Source: Anaerolineales bacterium
GTDB taxonomy: Bacteria > Chloroflexota > Anaerolineae > Anaerolineales > Villigracilaceae
Assembly (NCBI GenBank): GCA_020847355.1
Contig: JADLCG010000023.1
Location: 1 to 6,242 of the forward strand
Reading direction: 5' to 3'
Length of the DNA: 6,242 nucleotides
This document shows positions 1 to 5,762 of this stretch, piece by piece; position 1 is the first letter of the stretch; every line of letters starts with the position of its first letter. The translations under genes and the position numbers were made by a program. The notes below the pieces were generated by a model. It saw only the letters and a list, made by a program, of their open reading frames with translations. It ran no database searches and was not told where the DNA came from.

Positions 1-881
1 AGAGCCTGCATTCCGATCAAAGAGGTGCCGCGCTCGTTCAACTCCGGCGACCAGACGCAGATTGCCAGCAAATTTGGGATGACTGCTACAATCCCGCCCC
101 CGACTCCGCTTTTGCCGGGTAGCCCAACTGTAAAAGCAAACTCGCCTGAATCATCGTACAGCCCGCAGACTTGCATGAGCGCGTTTACGCGCTTTGCCTG
201 ACTGCTCGTCAGAATCTTGCGTCCATTCCACGGGTTAACTCCGCCGTTGGCTAAAAAGAGAAACGCTTTCGCCAAGTCTAAGCAATTCATCATCAGAGAG
301 CATTGGTGAAAATATACGTCTAAAATGGCGTTGACCTCATTTTCAACCGAACCGAAGCTTTTCATCAAATTGACCATTGCCGCATTACGGAAGCCGGTTC
401 CACGCTCCGATTCGGCGATGGCTTCGTTGAAGTTGATTTCAGGATTATCTGAAAGCTCGCGCATGAAATTAACGATCTCTGCCAGCGGATTTGGCGAATG
501 CGAAACCAGGCAATCGGCGATTACCAAAGCGCCAGCGTTGATAAAAGGATTGCGCGGAATACCATTTTCAGTTTCAAGCTGAATCAGCGAATTGAAAGCG
601 TTGCCCGAAGGTTCGCGCCCCACCCGCGACCAAAGCGCTTCTCCTAATTCTCGAAAAACCAGCGTCAATGTAAATACTTTTGATATGCTTTGAATTGAAA
701 AAGGGATGTTAGCGTCGCCGATTTGAAATGTTTCGCCTTGTAAAGTTTGGATGGCAATCCCGTAGCGCTTCGGGTTTACGTTGGCGAGCGCGGGAATATA
801 AGCGGCGACTTTGCCTTTCCCGCTCAAGCCTAAGGTTTCTGAATAGATTTCTTCCAAAATCTGCGGATAATTTTCATTCAT
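1..881 (-). CDS. glsA: Glutaminase GlsA (serine-dependent beta-lactamase fold), C-terminus cut by window edge
   Basis: This enzyme hydrolyses L-glutamine to L-glutamate and ammonia (EC 3.5.1.2), normally in the cytoplasm. My reading of the minus strand from ATG at 881 gives 293 uninterrupted codons to the left edge. The family is usually about 305-310 residues, so only the last dozen or so are missing. The catalytic SxxK motif is Ser65-Ile-Ser-Lys68 within FSIQSISKVFTL. Residues matching the known glutamine-binding positions are Asn115 (NPFINAGA), Glu160, Asn167, Tyr191 (VYFHQCS), Tyr243 and Val261 (PGKSGVGGGI), all shifted by only one or two from E. coli numbering. That supports this start, as do in-frame TTA and CTA codons directly upstream with no other start. 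An AGG at 893-891 is a weak ribosome binding site. The gene starts 18 nt after the response regulator stop, so the two are probably co-transcribed. No STAS or cyclic-nucleotide domain precedes the catalytic domain. The family call is near certain; the physiological role is inferred. Confidence 0.95.
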   Translation of the reverse strand, partial: MNENYPQILEEIYSETLGLSGKGKVAAYIPALANVNPKRYGIAIQTLQGETFQIGDANIPFSIQSISKVFTLTLVFRELGEALWSRVGREPSGNAFNSLIQLETENGIPRNPFINAGALVIADCLVSHSPNPLAEIVNFMRELSDNPEINFNEAIAESERGTGFRNAAMVNLMKSFGSVENEVNAILDVYFHQCSLMMNCLDLAKAFLFLANGGVNPWNGRKILTSSQAKRVNALMQVCGLYDDSGEFAFTVGLPGKSGVGGGIVAVIPNLLAICVWSPELNERGTSLIGMQA

Positions 882-899
882 TAATAGAGCGCCTAAAAA

Positions 900-1280
900 T
901 TACGCTTCATCTTCTTCTTGTTGAAAAATTTCTTTTATTTTCGCAATGAGATCGCGCGCATGATATGGCTTGGTGATGTAGTCGTTGGCTCCGGCGCCAA
1001 ACGCCACTGCGCGGCTATCGTTATCGTTTAAGGCGGTCACGATGATGATTGGCGTAAAGAAAAAATCTCGGTGCCCGCGCAGCGCTCTACAGAGTTTGAA
1101 GCCGTCAACTTCCGGCATCATTAAATCGAGCAAGAACATATTTGGGCGTTCATGTTCCGCGAGGCTGACGGCGCTTTTGCTTTCGTTAATGGCAACCGTC
1201 TGATAGCCCTGCTGTTGAAGGATACTTTCCAACAAGTCGGTGGCTTCGGGGTCGTCGTCTACAACCATGATTTTTGTCAT
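900..1280 (-). CDS. Receiver-only response regulator (CheY-like, 126 aa)
   Basis: This is a single phosphoacceptor receiver domain with no output domain. The acidic pocket is Asp8-Asp9-Asp10 after the first beta strand (KIMVVDDD). The phosphorylated residue is Asp52 in LLDLMMPEVDG. The switch Thr82 lies in IIIVTAL and the conserved Lys104-Pro105 in YITKPYHARDL. About 20 residues follow, ending in an acidic tail (QQEEDEA), which leaves no room for a DNA-binding or enzymatic domain. It would act by protein-protein contact or phosphotransfer. No histidine kinase is visible, so its partner is elsewhere. A TATAAT box 28 nt upstream suggests its own promoter, and the glutaminase gene follows after 18 nt. 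The start has only a weak purine-rich ribosome binding site (GAGAAAAAG). The domain call is very secure; the signalling role is unknown. Confidence 0.95.
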   Translation of the reverse strand: MTKIMVVDDDPEATDLLESILQQQGYQTVAINESKSAVSLAEHERPNMFLLDLMMPEVDGFKLCRALRGHRDFFFTPIIIVTALNDNDSRAVAFGAGANDYITKPYHARDLIAKIKEIFQQEEDEA

Positions 1281-1308
1281 AATCTTTTTCTCGGCGTTTT
1301 AACGATAA

Positions 1309-1337
1309 ATTATACCGCCATGAGATTTGAAAAAGGC
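1309..1337 (-). promoter_or_regulatory. Candidate promoter for the response regulator-glutaminase pair
   Basis: On the minus strand a perfect TATAAT lies at 1314-1309, 28 nt before the response regulator ATG, which would place transcription start near 1302. A hexamer 17 nt further upstream (GCCTTT at 1337-1332) is a poor match to TTGACA, so the promoter may be activator-dependent or use a non-standard sigma factor. An inverted repeat, ACCGCC (1314-1319) and GGCGGT (1335-1340), frames the spacer. The motif is seen directly; promoter activity is inferred. Confidence 0.5.
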
Positions 1338-1354
1338 GGTTGGATAGGGCGGGG

Positions 1355-1374
1355 CGGTTACTTAAAAGTAACCG
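1355..1374. repeat. Perfect 20-bp palindrome between the VWA gene and the response regulator gene
   Basis: The left arm CGGTTACTT (1355-1363) and right arm AAGTAACCG (1366-1374) are exact inverted copies around a central AA. It begins 8 nt past the VWA stop codon and lies about 40 nt upstream of the TATAAT box. The transcript would fold into a 7 to 9-bp hairpin, but C-rich sequence (CCCCGCCC) follows it on the minus strand instead of a T run, so it is not a standard intrinsic terminator. A dimeric regulator site or an mRNA 3'-end stabilising hairpin is equally possible. Confidence 0.6.
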
Positions 1375-1382
1375 GCGATACC

Positions 1383-2759
1383 TTACTTTGTCATCAACTC
1401 GTCCACGGCATTGACCAGTTCTCTCAAATTCCCAACCTTCAAGACATTATTACAAAGCGGAGCGTATTTAGGCATGTCGCTGTCGCCGTGCCATAAATGT
1501 TCAGGTTCAGGATTCAGCCAGATGGTGCGTGAGGCGCGGCGCGTCATCAAAGAAAAAATGTCAAGGCGTGGATCGTAATAATTGTTGCGTCCATCGCCAA
1601 CGATGATGAGCGTCGTGCCGCTGTTCAATGTATCCATGTAACTATCGTTGAAATTTTGCAAAGACCAACCGAGGTCGGTGTTGTAATGTCCGCTGGGCAT
1701 ACGAACCAAAACGGATGTAATAGCTTCATCGGCATTGGAGCTGTTGAAATCTTCGCTGATAGATTCAAGATGATCAATGAACGCGAAGGCATGAGTTTTA
1801 CGAACCTGCCCTTGTAGCGCAAACAGAAAACTTAACATCAACTCCGAACAAAAACGCATGGATGTACTGATGTCGCAAATCACGACAATTTTTGGTTTCT
1901 TGATGCGGTCTTTGTGATGAATCTCCATCGGCACGCCCTGATACTTTAAGTTTGCGCGAATAGTTGTCTTCGGATCAAGTTGCCCGCTCTTCATTCTTTT
2001 TTGGCGCAAGGCAATGCGCGTGCGTAATGCGGCGGCGAGTTTCTTCACTTCACGTTGCAATATTTTTTTATCTGCATCGGATAGCGCTTGAAACGGACGA
2101 TTCATCAAGCTGTCAATATTTTCGTTGCGCGGACGTTCGCTTAAATTTTCAGCGAGTCTCTGCCCGGCAAATTGATTGATTTGTTCTTGCATACCTTGCA
2201 GGTTTTGCTGGATCGTTTGGCGAATTTGCTCAATGCGTTCGCGGCTCATGCCCATTTGCGCGAGTTGCTCCATTAATGCTTTCAGCGCTTCGCGCACTTC
2301 AGGAAATGCCAATGCGCGCATCATGCGTTGCGCCATCCAATTTTGATAATTGAGATTGTCTGCCTGATTCAATCCAACCATTTGACCCAACGCCTCAAGT
2401 TCGGACTTTGTTAATGGCTCGCCATTCATCAGCCTTTCCATACGCTGACGCAGATTCTCTGCGAACTGGCGCATTGCTTCAGCCCACATCTGCGCTTCTT
2501 CGGGAGTCATATCATCAGATGGATTTCCGCCCATCATCGGCGGCGTGCCTGTGCCAAAGAATAATGGAAATAATTTTTCAAATGTAGGAATATCTTTTAC
2601 GTCTTTGATTAACGTTGCCCGCAAAGATAATTTGAATTGCTCTCGATCTTGAATCCCCATAATATCCACAGCCGAAAATGATTCGGCTGATTCAGCCAAC
2701 GAAACCCGAACCCCGCTTGCTCTCAATGCGGCAATTAATTGTAAGATACGAGATTCCAT
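1383..2759 (-). CDS. CoxE-like VWA-domain protein (458 aa), partner of the MoxR ATPase
   Basis: This is a probable metal-dependent adaptor that works with the upstream MoxR AAA+ ATPase, as in the known CoxD/CoxE and RavA/ViaA pairs. The VWA domain occupies roughly residues 285-455. Its metal ion-dependent adhesion site is complete: Asp296-Ile-Ser298-Thr-Ser300 (VVICDISTSM), Thr361-Asp362 (YNTDLGWSL) and Asp389 (IIVGDGRNN). The N-terminal 60 residues resemble the usual CoxE start (ALRASGVRVSLAES). Residues about 85-205 are helical and rich in Met, Gln and Glu, followed by a basic stretch at 231-265. No signal peptide or transmembrane segment is seen, so it is probably cytoplasmic. The ATG at 2759 has only a weak ribosome binding site. 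The ATPase gene ends 106 nt upstream, with a palindromic element filling the gap. No carbon monoxide dehydrogenase genes are visible, so a coxE name is not justified and the client is unknown. Confidence 0.9.
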   Translation of the reverse strand: MESRILQLIAALRASGVRVSLAESAESFSAVDIMGIQDREQFKLSLRATLIKDVKDIPTFEKLFPLFFGTGTPPMMGGNPSDDMTPEEAQMWAEAMRQFAENLRQRMERLMNGEPLTKSELEALGQMVGLNQADNLNYQNWMAQRMMRALAFPEVREALKALMEQLAQMGMSRERIEQIRQTIQQNLQGMQEQINQFAGQRLAENLSERPRNENIDSLMNRPFQALSDADKKILQREVKKLAAALRTRIALRQKRMKSGQLDPKTTIRANLKYQGVPMEIHHKDRIKKPKIVVICDISTSMRFCSELMLSFLFALQGQVRKTHAFAFIDHLESISEDFNSSNADEAITSVLVRMPSGHYNTDLGWSLQNFNDSYMDTLNSGTTLIIVGDGRNNYYDPRLDIFSLMTRRASRTIWLNPEPEHLWHGDSDMPKYAPLCNNVLKVGNLRELVNAVDELMTK

Positions 2760-2774
2760 TTTTTACTCAATCCC

Positions 2775-2862
2775 GTCATTGCGAGCGACTGAAAGGAGCG
2801 AAGCAATCTCCAACACCATTACGAGATTGCTTCGGGTGAAAATGCATCACCCTCGCAATGAC
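2775..2862. repeat. Dispersed-type palindromic repeat element (about 88 bp)
   Basis: The outer arms GTCATTGCGAG (2775-2785) and CTCGCAATGAC (2852-2862) are perfect 11-bp inverted repeats. The inner arms CGAAGCAATCTC (2799-2810) and GAGATTGCTTCG (2823-2834) are perfect 12-bp inverted repeats around a 12-nt loop. The right side holds a third stem, GGGTGA (2834-2839) and TCACCC (2847-2852). The left side repeats GAGCGA at a 13-nt period (2783 and 2796). The element starts 3 nt after the MoxR stop and ends 15 nt before the VWA start. Its sequence resembles GTCATTGCGAGC...GCAATCTC repeats that I recall as widespread in intergenic regions of many bacteria. The structure is seen directly; membership of a multicopy family is from memory. 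Confidence 0.8.
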
Positions 2863-2865
2863 ATG

Positions 2866-3837
2866 TTAATTCCCGGAAAACCGTCCAAGCTCATCATAGT
2901 TATTTTTTGACTTTGGCTGTGGCGGGGCAGGCGGGTTGATATATTGGCGTTTCGCTTTTTGCAAATCGGCTTCATGTTTCAATAAAACAGAAATCGTATC
3001 TTCCAAAGTGGTTTTATCCAAATTGCTGGCGTTCAATGCCACCAAAGCGTTTGCCCAATCCAATGTTTCGCTGATAGACGGAGATTTTCGCATATCGGCT
3101 TTTCGTAAGCGTTGAACAAACTCCACCGCTTGCTGTGCTAATTTTGGATTCAAATCTGGCACTTTCAACCTCACCACTGCCAATTCTTCTTGCAAGGTTG
3201 GATAATCAATAAAGAGATACAAACATCTACGTTTCAACGCTTCGGATAGCTCACGTGTGTTATTGGATGTCAGAATCACAAATGGTTTATGTTTTGCCGT
3301 GAGAGTTCCCAACTCTGGCACGGAGATTTGAAAGTCACTCAATACTTCCAAAAGAAAGGCTTCAAATTCGGCATCGGCTCGGTCAATTTCATCAATTAAT
3401 AAAACTGTAGGTTGGTCGCTCAATATGGCTTTCAATAATGGACGTTTAAGTAGAAATCTTTCAGAGAAGAAAACATCTTCTTCTTTGGCAAGTTGATCCG
3501 CCGCGCCTGCCAGCGAATCCGCTTTGCCTAAGGTGTCATTCAATTTATCGCGTAACAATTGGGTGTAAAGTAGTTGCTTGGAATACTCCCACTCATACAA
3601 GGCTTTGGATTCATCTAAACCTTCATAACATTGCAAACGAATCAACTCGCGCCCGGTTGCTTTTGCAATTGCCTTGGCTAATTCCGTTTTGCCCACGCCT
3701 GCCGGACCTTCTGTCAGAAGCGGTTTGCCTAACTTTTCAGAAAGATAAACAATGGTTGCAATTTCATCCGAGGCGATATATTTTTGCCTATTCAATTCAG
3801 ACTTTACGCTTGCAGTTGATTCAAAAAGATTTGTCAT
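2866..3837 (-). CDS. MoxR-family AAA+ ATPase, CoxD-like (323 aa)
   Basis: This is a cytoplasmic AAA+ ATPase that, with its VWA partner, probably remodels or matures a target protein complex. Walker A is Gly44-Pro-Ala-Gly-Val-Gly-Lys50-Thr51. Walker B is at about 145-152 (VLLIDEID, Asp149-Glu150). Sensor 1 is Asn192 or Asn193 in ILTSNNTRELSEAL, and the Arg finger is Arg203 or Arg204. A sensor 2-like region lies near 253-262 (PSISETLDWA). The stretch RLQCYEGLDESKALYEWEY after Walker A is typical of the CoxD-type branch. The last 25 residues are a Pro- and Lys-rich, probably disordered tail (NPPAPPQPK), which could be a docking segment. The start at 3837 is supported by AAAGG six nt upstream, overlapping the stop of the acetyltransferase gene, so translation is likely coupled. 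The family is certain; the client is not identifiable from this window. Confidence 0.95.
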   Translation of the reverse strand: MTNLFESTASVKSELNRQKYIASDEIATIVYLSEKLGKPLLTEGPAGVGKTELAKAIAKATGRELIRLQCYEGLDESKALYEWEYSKQLLYTQLLRDKLNDTLGKADSLAGAADQLAKEEDVFFSERFLLKRPLLKAILSDQPTVLLIDEIDRADAEFEAFLLEVLSDFQISVPELGTLTAKHKPFVILTSNNTRELSEALKRRCLYLFIDYPTLQEELAVVRLKVPDLNPKLAQQAVEFVQRLRKADMRKSPSISETLDWANALVALNASNLDKTTLEDTISVLLKHEADLQKAKRQYINPPAPPQPKSKNNYDELGRFSGN

Positions 3838-3843
3838 GATTTG

Positions 3844-3848
3844 CCTTT
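3844..3848 (-). promoter_or_regulatory. Ribosome binding site of the MoxR gene, overlapping the preceding stop
   Basis: AAAGG on the minus strand lies six nt before the MoxR ATG and shares its first two bases with the TAA stop of the acetyltransferase gene. This fixes the MoxR start and suggests that ribosomes finishing the acetyltransferase reinitiate on MoxR. Confidence 0.7.
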
Positions 3849-4356
3849 ATGAACTTACATAAAACGCTGAGTGAAATTCAACTTTTCCCTTTGGAATATC
3901 TTCGTAAAACGGTAACGCCATAAAATATTCTGGCGCAGGCGAGCCTTCGTAAAATAACTCTGGATATGTTTTGAATCCGAATCTTTGATAATAATTTGGA
4001 CTGCCTTCTAGTACGCAACCTTTCGCGCCTGTTTCGCGAATTTGTTTTAGACCTTCAGCGATTAACTTTGAGCCGACACCTTGGTTTTGAAATTCAGGTG
4101 AGACCGAAACGGGTCCGAGACCATACCAGTGTAAATCTTCTTTATTGATCCTAATTGATGAAAAACCGACATGTCCTATAACTTTTCGATCTATTTCTGC
4201 AACCAACGAAAGAAGTAACGCTCCTGCTTCTCTTAACGCATTCACGACCAAATGCTCAGTTTGATTACTGTATGATTTTCCTGCAAATGCGGCAATTGTG
4301 ATTTGTTCAATCGCTTCTATATCTGTTTCTTTTTCAGATCGAATGCGAAAGTTCAT
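3847..4356 (-). CDS. GNAT-family N-acetyltransferase, YhbS-like (169 aa)
   Basis: This is a predicted acetyl-CoA-dependent N-acetyltransferase; its substrate cannot be read from sequence. The GNAT fold is recognisable. The core strand is at 51-66 (LVAEIDRKVIGHVGFS). Motif A is at about 79-109, with GLGPVSVSPEFQ followed by the acetyl-CoA pyrophosphate loop Gln90-Asn-Gln-Gly-Val-Gly95. Motif B is at 114-128 (CVLEGSPNYYQRFGF), a pattern seen in COG3153/YhbS-like enzymes. Length is normal for a single-domain member. The ATG lies 2 nt after the aspartase stop and has no strong ribosome binding site, so translation probably depends on coupling to aspA. GC is about 41% over 4021-4320, on the low side for this window, but I see no boundary that proves transfer. 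The family is secure; a role in amino acid, antibiotic or protein acetylation is open. Confidence 0.9.
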   Translation of the reverse strand: MNFRIRSEKETDIEAIEQITIAAFAGKSYSNQTEHLVVNALREAGALLLSLVAEIDRKVIGHVGFSSIRINKEDLHWYGLGPVSVSPEFQNQGVGSKLIAEGLKQIRETGAKGCVLEGSPNYYQRFGFKTYPELFYEGSPAPEYFMALPFYEDIPKGKVEFHSAFYVSS

Positions 4357-4358
4357 GA

Positions 4359-5762
4359 TTACTTTTCAAACCATCTCGGTTGAGTCAAAACTTCAGGTCT
4401 AAGAATATCATCCAATTGTTCTTTCGATAACAAGCCTTTTTCCAAAACAACTTCTGCCACGCCTTTGCCAGTCTCGTATGCTTCTTTCGCCACTGCGCTC
4501 GCATTTTCATATCCAATAATTGGATTTAACGCCGTTACGATGCCAATAGATTTATTTAACATCTCCGCCAGATGTTCTTTATTGGCAGTAATTCCGCGCA
4601 CGCATTTTTCTGTCAGCGTCAAACAGCCATTTTTCAAGTAAATCAAGCTATCAAACAAACTGTGCGCGATGATTGGCTCGAAGGCATTCAGTTGTAATTG
4701 CCCGCTTTCTGCCGCAAATGAAACCGTCACATCATTGCCAATCACCAAAAACGCAATTTGATTGACCACCTCAGGAATGACGGGATTCACTTTGCCGGGC
4801 ATGATGCTCGACCCCGCTTGCACGGCGGGTAAATTAATTTCGTTGAGTCCAGTTCGCGGGCCTGATGATAAGAGGCGCAGGTCATTGCATATTTTTGATA
4901 ATTTGACAGCCACGCGCTTCAACACGCCCGAGAGTTGCACAAATGCCCCAACATCTTGCGTGGCTTCGACCAGGTTGCCAGCCGTGATGTATTCAATCCC
5001 CGTTACTTGACTTAAATATTTTCGCGCTAGGTTTGCGTAATCAGGGTGCGCGTTGATGCCGGTGCCAATTGCAGTTGCGCCAAGATTCATTTCTTGGATC
5101 AATAATGCGCCTTCGCGCAAGCGCTGTTGATCCTCTTCCAGCATGACCGCGTATGCGCTAAATTCCTGACCGAGCGTCATCGGCACAGCGTCTTGTAACT
5201 GTGTGCGTCCCATTTTCAAAATATCTTTGAATTCGAGCGCTTTTTCTGCAAATGCCAAACGTAAAACTTCCATCGCTTGAATGAGTTCGTCAATATAGAA
5301 ATGTAACGCCGTTTTGACCGCCGTAGGATAAACGTCATTGGTGCTTTGACTCATATTCACGTCTTCCAGCGGATGTAGTTTTTTATATGCCCCGCGTTCA
5401 AAGCCGAGCAATTCAAGACCGCGATTGGCGATCACTTCGTTGGCGTTCATGTTAGTAGAAGTTCCGGCGCCGCCCTGTATCACGTCCACCACAAATTGCT
5501 CGTGCAAATTCCCCATGCTGATTTCTTTGCAAGCCGTAACAATCGCGCCTGACTTTGCGTCTTCCAGCAAACCTAATTCGTGATTCGCCAAGGCACAGGC
5601 TTGCTTAACGCACGCCAAAGCCTTAATTAAATTTGGATAGGTATGGATCGGAATTTTGCTGATCGGAAAATTTTCCAAGGCGCGCAAGGTGTGAACGCCG
5701 TAATAAACATCCGCAGGCACTTCGCGTTCGCCGAGCAGATCGTGTTCGAGTCTGATTTTCAC
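4359..5762 (-). CDS. aspA: Aspartate ammonia-lyase (aspartase), 467 aa, GTG start
   Basis: This enzyme reversibly deaminates L-aspartate to fumarate and ammonia (EC 4.3.1.1) as a cytoplasmic homotetramer. The N-terminus (DLLGEREVPADVYYGVHTLRALENF) is much closer to aspartases than to fumarase C, which usually has a YWGAQTQRS-like segment there. Active-site motifs are GAGTSTNMN (98-106), SQSTNDVYPT (138-147), GRTQLQDAVPMTLGQE (185-200) and the superfamily signature GSSIMPGKVNP (317-327). The signature contains the catalytic serine loop (Ser318-Ser319) and Lys324. Length matches the family (about 465-480). The start is GTG, since the first internal Met is at residue 83, and AGGAG sits 7 nt upstream. 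GTG overlaps the glycosyltransferase TGA as GTGA, so translation is coupled. The acetyltransferase gene follows after 2 nt. Aspartase rather than fumarase is my strong but not absolute call. Confidence 0.93.
   Translation of the reverse strand: MKIRLEHDLLGEREVPADVYYGVHTLRALENFPISKIPIHTYPNLIKALACVKQACALANHELGLLEDAKSGAIVTACKEISMGNLHEQFVVDVIQGGAGTSTNMNANEVIANRGLELLGFERGAYKKLHPLEDVNMSQSTNDVYPTAVKTALHFYIDELIQAMEVLRLAFAEKALEFKDILKMGRTQLQDAVPMTLGQEFSAYAVMLEEDQQRLREGALLIQEMNLGATAIGTGINAHPDYANLARKYLSQVTGIEYITAGNLVEATQDVGAFVQLSGVLKRVAVKLSKICNDLRLLSSGPRTGLNEINLPAVQAGSSIMPGKVNPVIPEVVNQIAFLVIGNDVTVSFAAESGQLQLNAFEPIIAHSLFDSLIYLKNGCLTLTEKCVRGITANKEHLAEMLNKSIGIVTALNPIIGYENASAVAKEAYETGKGVAEVVLEKGLLSKEQLDDILRPEVLTQPRWFEK

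Noticed and set aside
325..949. Plus-strand open frames of 85 and 73 codons opposite the glutaminase gene
   Set aside because: They lie opposite a coding sequence with all catalytic motifs intact and encode no recognisable domain; they are shadows of that gene.
1355..1374. Intrinsic terminator after the VWA gene
   Set aside because: The hairpin is perfect, but on the minus strand C-rich sequence follows it instead of a T run, so I record it only as a palindrome of unknown role.
1152..1496. Plus-strand open frame of 114 codons spanning the gap between the response regulator and VWA genes
   Set aside because: Both ends are antisense to well-supported genes, its product resembles no known family, and it lacks a convincing ribosome binding site.
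2775..2862. tRNA or small RNA gene in the MoxR-VWA spacer
   Set aside because: The branched fold is superficially cloverleaf-like, but the arms do not have tRNA dimensions, and there is no anticodon arm or TTCGA-type T-loop. A palindromic repeat explains it better.
1383..3837. Naming the pair coxD and coxE
   Set aside because: Family resemblance is clear, but no CO dehydrogenase genes are present in the window, so specific symbols would overstate the function.
4359..5762. Fumarase C instead of aspartase
   Set aside because: The GSSIMPGKVNP signature is shared by the superfamily, but the DLLGEREVPADVYYGVHTLRALENF N-terminus fits aspartase far better.
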